Assembly: GCA_039030075.1 (NCBI GenBank) | Contig: JBCCEW010000009.1 | Coordinates: forward strand, 107,204 to 171,203 | Direction: 5' to 3' | From: Myxococcota bacterium | Lineage (GTDB): Bacteria; Myxococcota_A; UBA9160; SMWR01 | DNA length: 64,000 bases | Part shown: positions 34,651 to 42,711 of the stretch, piece after piece | Position numbering within the stretch: position 1 is the stretch's first letter | How the letters are laid out: each line of letters begins with the position of its first letter | The notes under the pieces: model-generated | What the model was told of the DNA's origin: nothing | Seen by the model: only the letters and a program-made list of their open reading frames with translations | Databases searched by the model: none | Program-made: the position numbers and the translations under genes

Positions 34651-35259
34651 TCAGCCCGCCTCGAGCGGGGCCAGACACACCACCGAGAACCCGACCGCCG
34701 TTCCTCGCCCCGGGTTGCGGTAGCTGTGGCGCTGGTCGCCGGTGAACGCGGCCACATCTCCCTGGGACAGGGCGAAGTGTTCCCCCGCGACCCAGAGATC
34801 GAGGCGCCCGCGTTCGCAGTAGAGGAACTCGTGGGTTCCCGGGGCGTGGGGGGAGCCGGCCAGGGTGGCGCCCGAGGCGAGTTCGAGCCGGTCGATGGAC
34901 ATGCCGGGAACCGGATTCGGCAGCAGTTTCGCCAATCGCACCGCGCCGCCGCGTCGCGAGACCTCTTCGGGGAGCGACCCACGCGGGAAGAGCTGGCAGC
35001 GCGCCCGCGGTGGAGCCAGGAGCTCCTCGAGGGAGAGGTGGAGCGCGCCGGCCAGGCGCGCCAGGACGCCCAGGGTGGGGTTCGTTCCGCCGCTCTCGAT
35101 GTGCGCGACCGTCGAACGCGGGACGCCGCAGAGGTCCGCGAGTTGCTGTTGGGTCAGCCCCCGCACTTCCCGGACGGCCCGCAGGTTCTGAGCGAGGGCA
35201 TCGCTGAGCGCGTCGAGCCGGTCGGCCACCGGCGCCTCGGTGGGGTGGGAACGGGGCAT
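34651..35259 (-). CDS. XRE-family regulator with C-terminal cupin domain
   Basis: 202 aa. HTH_3 domain at about 24-80 (VREVRGLTQQQLADLCGVP, TVAHIESGGTNPTLGVLARLAGAL) and a cupin beta-barrel at about 125-195 (GTHEFLYCERGRLDLWV, GDVAAFTGDQRHSYRNPG). These one-component repressors sense small ligands through the cupin. Upstream lie two direct copies of ACCGACATT exactly 20 bp apart (35329-35357), a likely operator between this gene and the divergent VOC gene. Confidence 0.9.
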   Translation of the reverse strand: MPRSHPTEAPVADRLDALSDALAQNLRAVREVRGLTQQQLADLCGVPRSTVAHIESGGTNPTLGVLARLAGALHLSLEELLAPPRARCQLFPRGSLPEEVSRRGGAVRLAKLLPNPVPGMSIDRLELASGATLAGSPHAPGTHEFLYCERGRLDLWVAGEHFALSQGDVAAFTGDQRHSYRNPGRGTAVGFSVVCLAPLEAG

Positions 35260-35328
35260 GGCGCCATCCTCGGCGGGTTCGGAGCACCGGGTGCCGGCGC
35301 TGACGGGGAGTCGGAGCCTTGCCAGGAT

Positions 35329-35357
35329 ACCGACATTTCTACCAGAAAACCGACATT
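35329..35357. promoter_or_regulatory. Direct-repeat operator candidate (ACCGACATT x2)
   Basis: ACCGACATT occurs at 35329-35337 and 35349-35357, 20 bp apart, i.e. two helical turns, so a dimer could bind both on one face. It sits between the XRE-cupin regulator (start 35259) and the VOC gene (start 35418). Confidence 0.5.
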
Positions 35358-35417
35358 CCCGGGCGATCCTTCGACGACAACGCGCGAGGGCGCCCCCCGC
35401 GCGGTCGGAGGAACGCC

Positions 35418-35825
35418 ATGCGAATCGAACACGTCAACCTCACCGTCCACGACCTGGAGCGCTCGATCGCCTTCTACCGTCACGTCTTCGGCTGGGACGT
35501 GCGCTGGCGCGGCGAGATCCTGAACACCACCCGGACCGCGCCGGCGGCCCACGTCGGTGTGCAGGACGGGCCCTACCTGGCGCTCTTCGAGGCGGAAGCC
35601 GAAGCGGAGCGCGAAGCCGGGGAACCGCTGCGGTCGAGCTACGCGGCCCCCGGCGTCAATCACTTCGCCGTCGAAGTGGAGGCGCTCGAACCGATCCTGG
35701 CGCGGTTGCCCGCCGCGGGCACCCGCGTCCATCTCGAGATGGACTACGAGCCCGGCCGACGCGCCTACTTCTACGACCCCGATGGCATCGAGATCGAGAT
35801 CGTCAGCTACGCGGCGGCAGCCTAG
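35418..35825 (+). CDS. VOC-superfamily (glyoxalase/dioxygenase-like) protein
   Basis: 135 aa from ATG 35418 with GGAGGAA 6 nt upstream. Two beta-alpha-beta-beta-beta modules: MRIEHVNLTVHDLERSIAFY and VNHFAVEVEAL...YFYDPDGIEIEIVSY. Metal ligands expected from the family are His5 and the Glu near the C-terminus (IEIEIV), with His in NHFAVE; likely a glyoxalase, fosfomycin-resistance or dioxygenase-like protein. Divergent from the XRE regulator, which may control it. Shares a CTAG stop overlap with the convergent gene. Confidence 0.85.
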   Translation: MRIEHVNLTVHDLERSIAFYRHVFGWDVRWRGEILNTTRTAPAAHVGVQDGPYLALFEAEAEAEREAGEPLRSSYAAPGVNHFAVEVEALEPILARLPAAGTRVHLEMDYEPGRRAYFYDPDGIEIEIVSYAAAA

Positions 35826-36787
35826 TTGCCGACGGTCACGGCCACGATCTGATTGGTGAAGGTGCTGAGGATCATGGCGTCGAACCCGTGCCAATCGCCG
35901 TACTTCTCCTTCATCCGGTCGTAGAAGTAGGAGAAGGCGGCGAGGAAGCGGTCCTCGTCGTAGGTCATCGAGATGCCGCGCTCGTCCGTCCCGTATCGCG
36001 CCAGGGCTTCACGGGCCCAGCGGTACCCGTCGCGTTGGAGATCTGCGGCTTCGACGTAGGCCGCCTTGTCGCCCCAGCCGAAGTGGCTCGACACGAAGAC
36101 CTCGAAGTCGAGCCCCTGGAGGCGGTCGAGGGCGGCGAGGTAGGCCGGCATGTAGATGGAGACCCCGCCCGCAGGCAGCATCACCCCGAGTCCGACCGTA
36201 TCTGCGGCGAAGAGCACGCCCTCGTCGGGCAGGTGTACCGCGTACATGGTGTCCGTGTGTGACTTCGGCAGCGCCACCAGGTCGATGCGGACGCCCCCGA
36301 TCTCGAGACGCTGGTCTCCTTCGAGTGTGCGCGTCGGGCGCAGGACGTCGGCGGTGTCCTCCGCGGGGAGTTCGTCGAGAAACTCGTCGCAGCGGACGTG
36401 ACAGACCACGTTGCGCGGAGCCAGGGCCGCGCCGCCGCGGGTGTGATCGACGTGGTAGTGGGTGTACAGGAGCGTGTGGACGTCGGGTTCGATGCCCGCG
36501 TCGACGAGGGCTTGGCGCAGGTGGGTCGCCATGTGCGGGTTGAAGGGGTCGACCACCACGAGTCCGGCATCGGTCTGCACGATCAGCGTGCGATCGAAGT
36601 ACCAGTGGTAGGTCCACACCCGGTCGCTCAGGCGGGTGAGTTCGGAGCCGACCGAGGCCGGGGTATCGAAGTACGCCACGAATCCCCGCAGCGCCTGGCT
36701 GAGGACCGACTTGTTGAGGTCGCAGCCGGAACAGAGCAGGGCGGTGGCGATGGCGAGCGCGGTCGCGCTCCGTTTGCGAAGGGTCAT
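35822..36787 (-). CDS. Lipoprotein MBL-fold metallo-hydrolase
   Basis: 321 aa from ATG 36787 (AGGAGG upstream; a longer frame adds 27 residues before a normal lipoprotein signal). Lipobox LLCSGC with Cys22. Zinc motif HYHVDH at 110-115, later His in PKSHTDT, Asp in FAADTVG and His in SSHFGWG. Membrane-anchored MBL proteins of this form include alkyl-sulfatase- and SoxH/quinoprotein-relay-like hydrolases; substrate unknown. The TYHWYFDRTLIVQTDAGLVVVD segment is typical of the family. Confidence 0.88.
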   Translation of the reverse strand: MTLRKRSATALAIATALLCSGCDLNKSVLSQALRGFVAYFDTPASVGSELTRLSDRVWTYHWYFDRTLIVQTDAGLVVVDPFNPHMATHLRQALVDAGIEPDVHTLLYTHYHVDHTRGGAALAPRNVVCHVRCDEFLDELPAEDTADVLRPTRTLEGDQRLEIGGVRIDLVALPKSHTDTMYAVHLPDEGVLFAADTVGLGVMLPAGGVSIYMPAYLAALDRLQGLDFEVFVSSHFGWGDKAAYVEAADLQRDGYRWAREALARYGTDERGISMTYDEDRFLAAFSYFYDRMKEKYGDWHGFDAMILSTFTNQIVAVTVGN

Positions 36788-36919
36788 GGAAGCCTCCTGC
36801 GGACGCGGAGGCGAAGGTCGGTCGGGGTCGCGGGCCGGTCGATTACCCCGGGCGTCATCCCAAGGCACGCCGGGAATGGCCGGTGTTACGCTACGTCGAC
36901 CTCAACGAAGGCCCCCCTG

Positions 36920-37978
36920 ATGATGCGTTCCTGGAATTCGTGGCTCCCGTGGCCGGCCGTCGGGCTCTCTCTCGCGCTCGCGCTGGCTCTCGGGGCCGGG
37001 AGGCCCGCTTTGGCGGACCCGAAGCTCGACTTCGAGCGGGCGGTCGAGGCCCATAACGCGGGTGAGTACGAGCGCGCCGTCGTGCTCTACGACGCGGTGC
37101 TCGAGGCCGTCACCGGGCCCGAGTCGGTCCCGATCCTCGAGAACCGCGCGCGCGCACACATGAGGTTGCACGCCCTCGACACCGCCGTCGCGGATCTCGA
37201 CCTGGCGATCTCACGAGAGGAGCGCCCGTCCTCACTGGCGTTTCGCTGCATGCTCTTGATGCAGTTGGGACGCGCCTCCGAGGCGGTGCCCAGCTGCGAG
37301 CGCGCCATCGAACTCGAGCCCGAGACCGCAGCCGCCCACTACACGCTGGGGCTCCTGTCCGAGAAGACCGGTGACACCGAGGCCGCGCTGGCCCGCTATC
37401 AGCGGGTGCTCGAGCTCGACCCGAAGCAGCCCGACGCGGTTGCCGCCGTCGCGCGCCTGACGAGTTCGAGCGCCGGGCAGCAGTACTTCACCTACGCCCA
37501 GCAGGCGCGCGCGGCCGGGAACGCGGGAGAGGCCGTGCGTGGGTACAGCCTGGCCCTGGGCGCCGGCCTGCCCGAGACAGAGCAGGCCGAGGCCTACTTC
37601 TGGCGCGGCGTCGCGCTCGAGCGGCTCGGGCTCCCGGATCATGCCCTGGAAGACCTCGACCGGGCGGTCGAGGCGCGCCCGCATCTCGGGTTGGTGTGGG
37701 CTGCGCGCTGCGGCGTCTACCTGCGCCTCGCCAAGCTCGAGCCCGCGCGCGCCGATTGCGAGAAGGCGGTGTCGCTCGACGGCAAGCTCGCCGAGGCCCG
37801 CTATCTGCGCGGGTTGATCCACGAACGCGACGGCAACACGGCCGAAGCCGAATCCGCGTTTCGGCGCGCCCTCGAGCTCCAGCCGAACCATCCGCTGGCA
37901 GCGCTCGGGTTGGAACGCGTCGCGGGCGTCAGCCTGGAGGCATCCCCTCCGCCGGACGCTTCTTCGCCAGGCGAATGA
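36920..37978 (+). CDS. Exported TPR-repeat protein
   Basis: 352 aa from ATG 36920 (a second ATG follows at once). Signal peptide about 1-32 (ALGAGRPALA). Eight to nine tetratricopeptide repeats from residue 35 to about 335, for example DTEAALARYQRVLELDPKQP and NTAEAESAFRRALELQPNHP, make up nearly the whole protein, so it is a periplasmic scaffold. Its last 50 bp overlap the convergent gene at 37929, an unusually long antisense overlap. Confidence 0.85.
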   Translation: MMRSWNSWLPWPAVGLSLALALALGAGRPALADPKLDFERAVEAHNAGEYERAVVLYDAVLEAVTGPESVPILENRARAHMRLHALDTAVADLDLAISREERPSSLAFRCMLLMQLGRASEAVPSCERAIELEPETAAAHYTLGLLSEKTGDTEAALARYQRVLELDPKQPDAVAAVARLTSSSAGQQYFTYAQQARAAGNAGEAVRGYSLALGAGLPETEQAEAYFWRGVALERLGLPDHALEDLDRAVEARPHLGLVWAARCGVYLRLAKLEPARADCEKAVSLDGKLAEARYLRGLIHERDGNTAEAESAFRRALELQPNHPLAALGLERVAGVSLEASPPPDASSPGE

Positions 37979-38435
37979 GCGGCAGCTCGCGTTCGGTGAG
38001 CAGCTGGTAGTCGCGGTAGTAGCTGCGGTCTTCGGTCATCGCGTCCCAGATGCGCTGGCGCTCGTCGCCAGTGAGGATCTCCGCCTCGGTCCAGTACTGA
38101 TCGAAGCGCGTGCGCACGTACAGCTCGGCGTTGACCTCGCGATCCGTGAGGTTGAGATACCAGGCCGGGTGCTTCTTGGCGCCCGCGTAGGAGCCCACGA
38201 CGATCGGGGTGTCGCGGTCGTCGAGCCAGTAGGGCAGGGCCACCTTGTGGATGCGCCCCGAGCGTCGTCCGACGGTGCGCAGCAGCAGGTGCGACATGTT
38301 GTACATCACCCAGACCGGCTCGGGCTCGCCGTCTTCCGACGCCTCCATCGCCGCGACGTGACCCCGCGTGATGTCGGGGATCACGGCGCGGTCGGGGGTG
38401 TCGAAGGGATCACTCTTCTGGTTGCGATCGGTCAT
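37929..38435 (-). CDS. Deazaflavin-dependent nitroreductase-family protein (second Ddn-like)
   Basis: 168 aa. Split-barrel signatures: MSHLLLRTVGRRSGRIHKVALPYWL (cofactor loop GRRSG) and GSYAGAKKHPAWYLNL, followed by an ERQRIWDAM segment. It differs from the gene at 14826 but belongs to the same F420/quinone-reductase-like superfamily. It is downstream of the EthD-like gene with a 4-bp ATGA overlap, so the two form a unit. The 3' end overlaps the TPR gene by 50 bp. Confidence 0.82.
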   Translation of the reverse strand: MTDRNQKSDPFDTPDRAVIPDITRGHVAAMEASEDGEPEPVWVMYNMSHLLLRTVGRRSGRIHKVALPYWLDDRDTPIVVGSYAGAKKHPAWYLNLTDREVNAELYVRTRFDQYWTEAEILTGDERQRIWDAMTEDRSYYRDYQLLTERELPLIRLAKKRPAEGMPPG

Positions 38436-39148
38436 GAGGGAAAGGGCTCGCGGTCGAAGACGTACTCGCTCATCGCGGTGACGTCGGTGGCATCCATCTG
38501 CAAGAACTTCTGGCAGGTGTCGATCATGCGTCGCAGGTTGGTGCGGAACTTCTCCGGCTCACCCACGGCGTCGTAGAAGACTTCCGGGTTGTCGAGGGCG
38601 CCGATCGGAAAGCCCTCCTCGACGATCGCCGACCAGCGCGGAGTGTCACCCGACAGGCGGCGGACGATCTCGTTGCGGACGTATTGGAACGTCGACTGGG
38701 TCTCGATGGCGCAGGGCCGCTGCTCGGTCTGCCAGATGCGAATGAACTCGTCGTAGGGCAGTCCCTGCTTCGCGCGGATGCAGGTCACCTGGGAGAAGCC
38801 CTCGGTGCGCTCACCGGGGGGGGACACGTGGGTCTCGTTCACGATCGGGATCGACTCGACGACGAGGAAGGAGGCCAATCGCTCGCTCGGTTCGGCAAGA
38901 AGCGACTCGAAGGGGCCGCGGTCCTGGGCCAGCCCGGTCCAGTAGGAGACCATGGCGGCCTTCGGCGGGCCCTGTGGATTCATGCGCAGTCCTGCACCCG
39001 CCGCGACCGCGTCGTCTTCGACGCACACCTTGAGGGCGCGGGCTCCCAGGGCGCGCAGCTGCGGCGCGGTCTTCTCCCGCAGGTGGTCGGCAAAGGACTG
39101 CGGGTCCTGGCGTTCGGGTCTCCACAAGAGCGTGACGATCTTTTCCAT
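38432..39148 (-). CDS. EthD-like dimeric alpha/beta-barrel protein
   Basis: 238 aa from ATG 39148. Two ferredoxin-like modules of the EthD/antibiotic-monooxygenase barrel: MEKIVTLLWRPERQDPQSFADH at the start and FSQVTCIRAKQGLPYDEFIRIWQTEQRP in the middle. Proteins of this fold act as small monooxygenases, dehydratases or accessory proteins in catabolic operons. It is coupled to the Ddn-like reductase and divergent from the flavoprotein at 39266, suggesting one degradative locus. Confidence 0.75.
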   Translation of the reverse strand: MEKIVTLLWRPERQDPQSFADHLREKTAPQLRALGARALKVCVEDDAVAAGAGLRMNPQGPPKAAMVSYWTGLAQDRGPFESLLAEPSERLASFLVVESIPIVNETHVSPPGERTEGFSQVTCIRAKQGLPYDEFIRIWQTEQRPCAIETQSTFQYVRNEIVRRLSGDTPRWSAIVEEGFPIGALDNPEVFYDAVGEPEKFRTNLRRMIDTCQKFLQMDATDVTAMSEYVFDREPFPS

Positions 39149-39265
39149 CGCATCCTCGTTCGCGGTCGCGTCGGGGGACGCGACCCGAAAGTGATAGCGT
39201 CCCTTCCGAAGCCTGTGCGAGCGCGCCGGTTCGGTCAGGGTTCCCTGAGCGCTGCGTGGAGCCCC

Positions 39266-40726
39266 ATGTCCTTCGACTCCCAGACCGAGATTCCGCTGCG
39301 CCTCGACGCTCGGGACGTACCGCAATGGGACCACAGCGCTGACGTCGTCGTCGTCGGTTTCGGCTGCGCGGGAGCGAGCGCTGCCATCGAGGCTTCGCGG
39401 GCGGGTGCCCGGGTCTGCGTGCTCGAGGTGGCGGGTGGGCCCGGAGGGACCTCGGCACTCTCGGGTGGCCTCGTGTACCTCGGCGGTGGGACGCCGATCC
39501 AGCGCGCGTGCGGGTTCGAGGACAGCACCGACGACATGTTCCGCTACATGATGGCCGCGTGCGGTCCCGACCCGGACGAGGCCATGATCGCGGCCTACTG
39601 CGAGGGCAGTCTCGAGCACTTCGACTGGCTCGACGCGTGCGGCGTTCCCTTCCGCGCGTCGTTCTTTCCCGACGCCCACGAGCCCTTCGAGACCGACGAC
39701 GGTCTCACCTACTCGGGCAGCGAGCACGTGCACCCGTTCTGCGAGATCGCTCGTCCCGCACCGCGCGGGCACATTCCGCGCAAAGTGCGCAACAAGGGCG
39801 GTCTGCTGATGCAGCACCTGGTCGCGACGGCCGAAGCGGCGGGCATCGAGGTGCACACCGGGACGAAGGTGATGGCGCTGGTGGTCGAGGGCGACGGACG
39901 CATCGTCGGAGTGGTCGCACGCCAGGCCGACGGCGTGTGTTGCGTGCAGGCGCGACGCGGTGTGGTGCTCACCGCCGGTGGCTTCGTCTACAACGAAGAC
40001 ATGTTGGCCGCGTATGCGCCGACCCTGTCTCGCTGTCGCTTCAAGGTGGGCACGGAGTACGACGACGGTTCGGGTATCCGCCTGGGAATCGCGGCAGGCG
40101 GACACGCGATCCGCATGGGAGCGGGGGACATCAGCCTGGCGCTGTTTCCCCCGAACGACCTGCGACGCGGGCTCTTCGTCAACCGCTTCGGTCAGCGTTT
40201 CTTGAACGAGGATGCGTACATGGGGCGCGCCGGCGAGTTCTTTCTGCTCCATCAGGAAGGGCGCGGCTGGTTGATCGTCGACGACGCGGTGTTCCAGCAG
40301 CCGAAGTTCTTTCCCGCGGCCGTCGCTGCGGTCGGCGACACGGTGGCGGAGCTCGAGGCCGAGCTCGGGTTGCCCGCCCCCTGTCTGCAGGACACCGTCG
40401 CGCTCTACAACCGCTACGCCGAGCGCGGAGAGGATCCGCTCTTCCACAAGGGCGCGGGGTATCTACAGCCCCTGACCGAGCCTCCCTTCGGCGCGATCGA
40501 TCTCGGTACCGACGCCGCGATGTACTCGGTCTTCACGCTCGGCGGTCTCCACATCGATCCGGACGGGCGCGTGCTGCGCGCCGCCGGCGAGCCGGTGCCC
40601 GGCCTGTACGCCGCGGGGCGCACCACCTCGGGGATCGCGAAGCAGGGGTACAGCAGCGGGATGTCCCTCGGCGACGCCAGCTTCTTCGGCCGGCGCGCAG
40701 GGCTTCACGCAGCCGGCTCAGCCTGA
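39266..40726 (+). CDS. FAD-dependent oxidoreductase (fumarate reductase/3-ketosteroid dehydrogenase-like)
   Basis: 486 aa from ATG 39266. FAD-binding VVVVGFGCAGASAAIEA (GxGxxG variant) and LEVAGGPGGTSALSGG, then a mobile capping domain and the C-terminal GLYAAGRTTSGIAKQGYSSG. This fits the FAD_binding_2 family that contains fumarate reductase flavoproteins and 3-ketosteroid-delta-1-dehydrogenases. Near a P450, crotonases and SDRs, a steroid-like or alicyclic substrate is plausible but not shown. Its 3' end overlaps the convergent crotonase by 9 bp. Confidence 0.9.
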   Translation: MSFDSQTEIPLRLDARDVPQWDHSADVVVVGFGCAGASAAIEASRAGARVCVLEVAGGPGGTSALSGGLVYLGGGTPIQRACGFEDSTDDMFRYMMAACGPDPDEAMIAAYCEGSLEHFDWLDACGVPFRASFFPDAHEPFETDDGLTYSGSEHVHPFCEIARPAPRGHIPRKVRNKGGLLMQHLVATAEAAGIEVHTGTKVMALVVEGDGRIVGVVARQADGVCCVQARRGVVLTAGGFVYNEDMLAAYAPTLSRCRFKVGTEYDDGSGIRLGIAAGGHAIRMGAGDISLALFPPNDLRRGLFVNRFGQRFLNEDAYMGRAGEFFLLHQEGRGWLIVDDAVFQQPKFFPAAVAAVGDTVAELEAELGLPAPCLQDTVALYNRYAERGEDPLFHKGAGYLQPLTEPPFGAIDLGTDAAMYSVFTLGGLHIDPDGRVLRAAGEPVPGLYAAGRTTSGIAKQGYSSGMSLGDASFFGRRAGLHAAGSA

Positions 40727-41530
40727 ACCCGTCGCGTCCGAACCGCCCGAGCTCCCCTTCTTCACGTTGCCCAGGATGTCGGCGCCGCTCGCGCCCATCA
40801 GGGCCTGCATGTGGGGTCCGGCCGAGAGGTCGTTACCCATGCGCACGACCGAGCGACCGCCGCGTGCCTCGAGCGCCGCGTAGACGTGGCGCTTCTGAAC
40901 CGTCAGCACGGGAATGGGCACGCGCGCGATGCCTTCGGCGATCTCCAGCACGCGCGCTTCGAGCTCTTCCGACGGGAACGCCTGGTTCACCAGACCTGCA
41001 CGCGCGGCTTCCTCCCCCGAGTACTCGCGCCCGGTCAGGTGCAGCTCCATCGCGTGACGCGGCTCGAGCTTTGCCGCGAACCAGGGGAAGTCGGCGAGGC
41101 CCGACATGCGCAGCACCGGGTGGGAGAGGCGCGCGTCGGCGGCGGCGTAGGCCAGGTCGCAGGCACCGACCAGCTCGAGCCCCCCCGCCATCGCGTAGCC
41201 GTGCACCTGGGCGATCACGGGTTTCGCGAGGTCCCAGAGCGAGAGCCAGCCCTCACTGACATGGCGCGCCCAGGGCATCCCGACGTTGGCCGTAAAGTAT
41301 GGTTGACCGCTCGAGAGGTCCGACTTCAGGTCGTACCCCGACGAGAAGCACCGGCCCGCACCGCGCACGATCGACACGTGGACGTCCGCGTCCCGGTCGG
41401 CCTCCTGCAGCGCCGTCAACAAGGCGCCGCGCAGGGCGTTGTGGATGGCGTTCCGCTTCTCGGGGCGGTTCAGCGTGATCTGCCGCACGCCTTCGCGGAC
41501 GTCTTCGACGAGCAAGTACGATTCGCTCAC
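40718..41530 (-). CDS. Enoyl-CoA hydratase/isomerase (crotonase) family protein, paralogue of 23379
   Basis: 270 aa from GTG 41530 (GGAGG 6 nt upstream). ITLNRPEKRNAI, FSSGYDLKSD and HGYAMAGGLELVGACDLAY keep the first catalytic Glu; the second Glu position is again lost (LSHPVLRMSG). Long shared blocks with the protein at 23379-24218 show a common origin; both lack the hydratase Glu pair, so they may share an unusual isomerase or hydrolase-type reaction. The Gly/Ser-rich C-terminus is low-complexity. Confidence 0.87.
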   Translation of the reverse strand: MSESYLLVEDVREGVRQITLNRPEKRNAIHNALRGALLTALQEADRDADVHVSIVRGAGRCFSSGYDLKSDLSSGQPYFTANVGMPWARHVSEGWLSLWDLAKPVIAQVHGYAMAGGLELVGACDLAYAAADARLSHPVLRMSGLADFPWFAAKLEPRHAMELHLTGREYSGEEAARAGLVNQAFPSEELEARVLEIAEGIARVPIPVLTVQKRHVYAALEARGGRSVVRMGNDLSAGPHMQALMGASGADILGNVKKGSSGGSDATGSG

Positions 41531-41643
41531 GGCGCCTCCATCGGAGTTCTCGCTGCGCAATCTAGCGAACGGGCGTGTCGTGTATGCTGACCGCCCGCAG
41601 CGTCGAGGTGGCCCTCGGCTGGCGGACGATCCAAGGAGGCGGT

Positions 41644-42711
41644 GTGGGCTGTCGCGGCGTGGTGTTCCTGGGCGACGGGTCCTACGAGGTGCGGGAGTTT
41701 CCGATCCCGACTCCGCTGCCGGGAGGCGCGGTCTTGCAGGTCGAAGCCGTCGGTCTCTGCGCGAGCGACGTCTCCCAGCTGCGCGGCGTGCCCCACGTCC
41801 CGGGCGAGGTGTGCCCGGTCGTCCCGGGACACGAGATCGTCGGCCGCGTCCACGCCCTCGCACCCGACGCGGATCTCGGCGTGTCGGTGGGGCAACGGGT
41901 CGGCGTCGATCTGCTCGTGCTGAACTCGCCGGCGCGTCCCGGTCTCAACCTCTACGGGTACACGATTCCGCCCGATTTCGAGCATGGGCTGTGGGGCGGC
42001 TACGGCGAGTACATGGGGATCCTGCCCGGTACCCAGCTCGTTCCCCTGACCGACGACGTGCCCGCCGCCGAGCTCTCGCTCATCGAGCCGCTCTCGTCGA
42101 TCGTCGCGTGGTCCGAGGCCGTCGGGCTCTCGCGCCACGATCGGCTGGTCGTGCAGGGGCCGGGGCACATGGGGCTCATCGCGGTCGCCTACGCGGCTTG
42201 CATGCTCGACGTGAAGCAGATCGTGGTCACAGGAACCGCACGCGACGGGCTGCGTCTCGAGGCGGCGCGCGCGCTCGGGGCGCACGAGACACTCGTGGTG
42301 GAAGAAGAGGCGAACCTCGTCGGTCGCATTCAAGAGTTGACCGGAGGGGGCCCGAGCGTGGTCATGGAACTGTCGGCGATGGCGACTCAGCCCGTTTCGG
42401 ACGCGATCGAGATGGCCCGCATGGGCGGGCGCATCCTGCTCGGGGGCATGAAGGACCAGCGCCCGGTCGAGATCATCAGCGACCACATCATCATGAAGTC
42501 GCTGCGGGTGATCGGCGGGTCGGGCGGCACCCCCGCGACCTTCGCGAAGGCCGGAGACGTGCTGAACTCGGGTCGCTTCCCGACCGCGACGCTGGTGGGC
42601 GAGACCTTCACGCTCGACGAGATCGACGAGGCGATGGCGCTCCTCGAGCGCACGCTGCCCGACCGCGACGCGGTGCGCGTGGGCCTGGTGCACCGCGCGA
42701 CCGGCGGCTAG
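41644..42711 (+). CDS. Zinc-type alcohol dehydrogenase (MDR)
   Basis: 355 aa from GTG 41644, with AAGGAGG just upstream; 23 extra upstream codons are open but not protein-like. The GroES-like domain has the catalytic zinc ligands in GLCASD and GHEIVG; the four-Cys structural zinc lobe is missing. The Rossmann part has QGPGHMGLIAVAYA. The form resembles threonine/sorbitol-dehydrogenase-like MDRs. TATGCT (41583-41588) is a candidate -10. Divergent from the crotonase at 40718, and sharing a CTAG stop overlap with the selenoprotein gene. Confidence 0.87.
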   Translation: MGCRGVVFLGDGSYEVREFPIPTPLPGGAVLQVEAVGLCASDVSQLRGVPHVPGEVCPVVPGHEIVGRVHALAPDADLGVSVGQRVGVDLLVLNSPARPGLNLYGYTIPPDFEHGLWGGYGEYMGILPGTQLVPLTDDVPAAELSLIEPLSSIVAWSEAVGLSRHDRLVVQGPGHMGLIAVAYAACMLDVKQIVVTGTARDGLRLEAARALGAHETLVVEEEANLVGRIQELTGGGPSVVMELSAMATQPVSDAIEMARMGGRILLGGMKDQRPVEIISDHIIMKSLRVIGGSGGTPATFAKAGDVLNSGRFPTATLVGETFTLDEIDEAMALLERTLPDRDAVRVGLVHRATGG

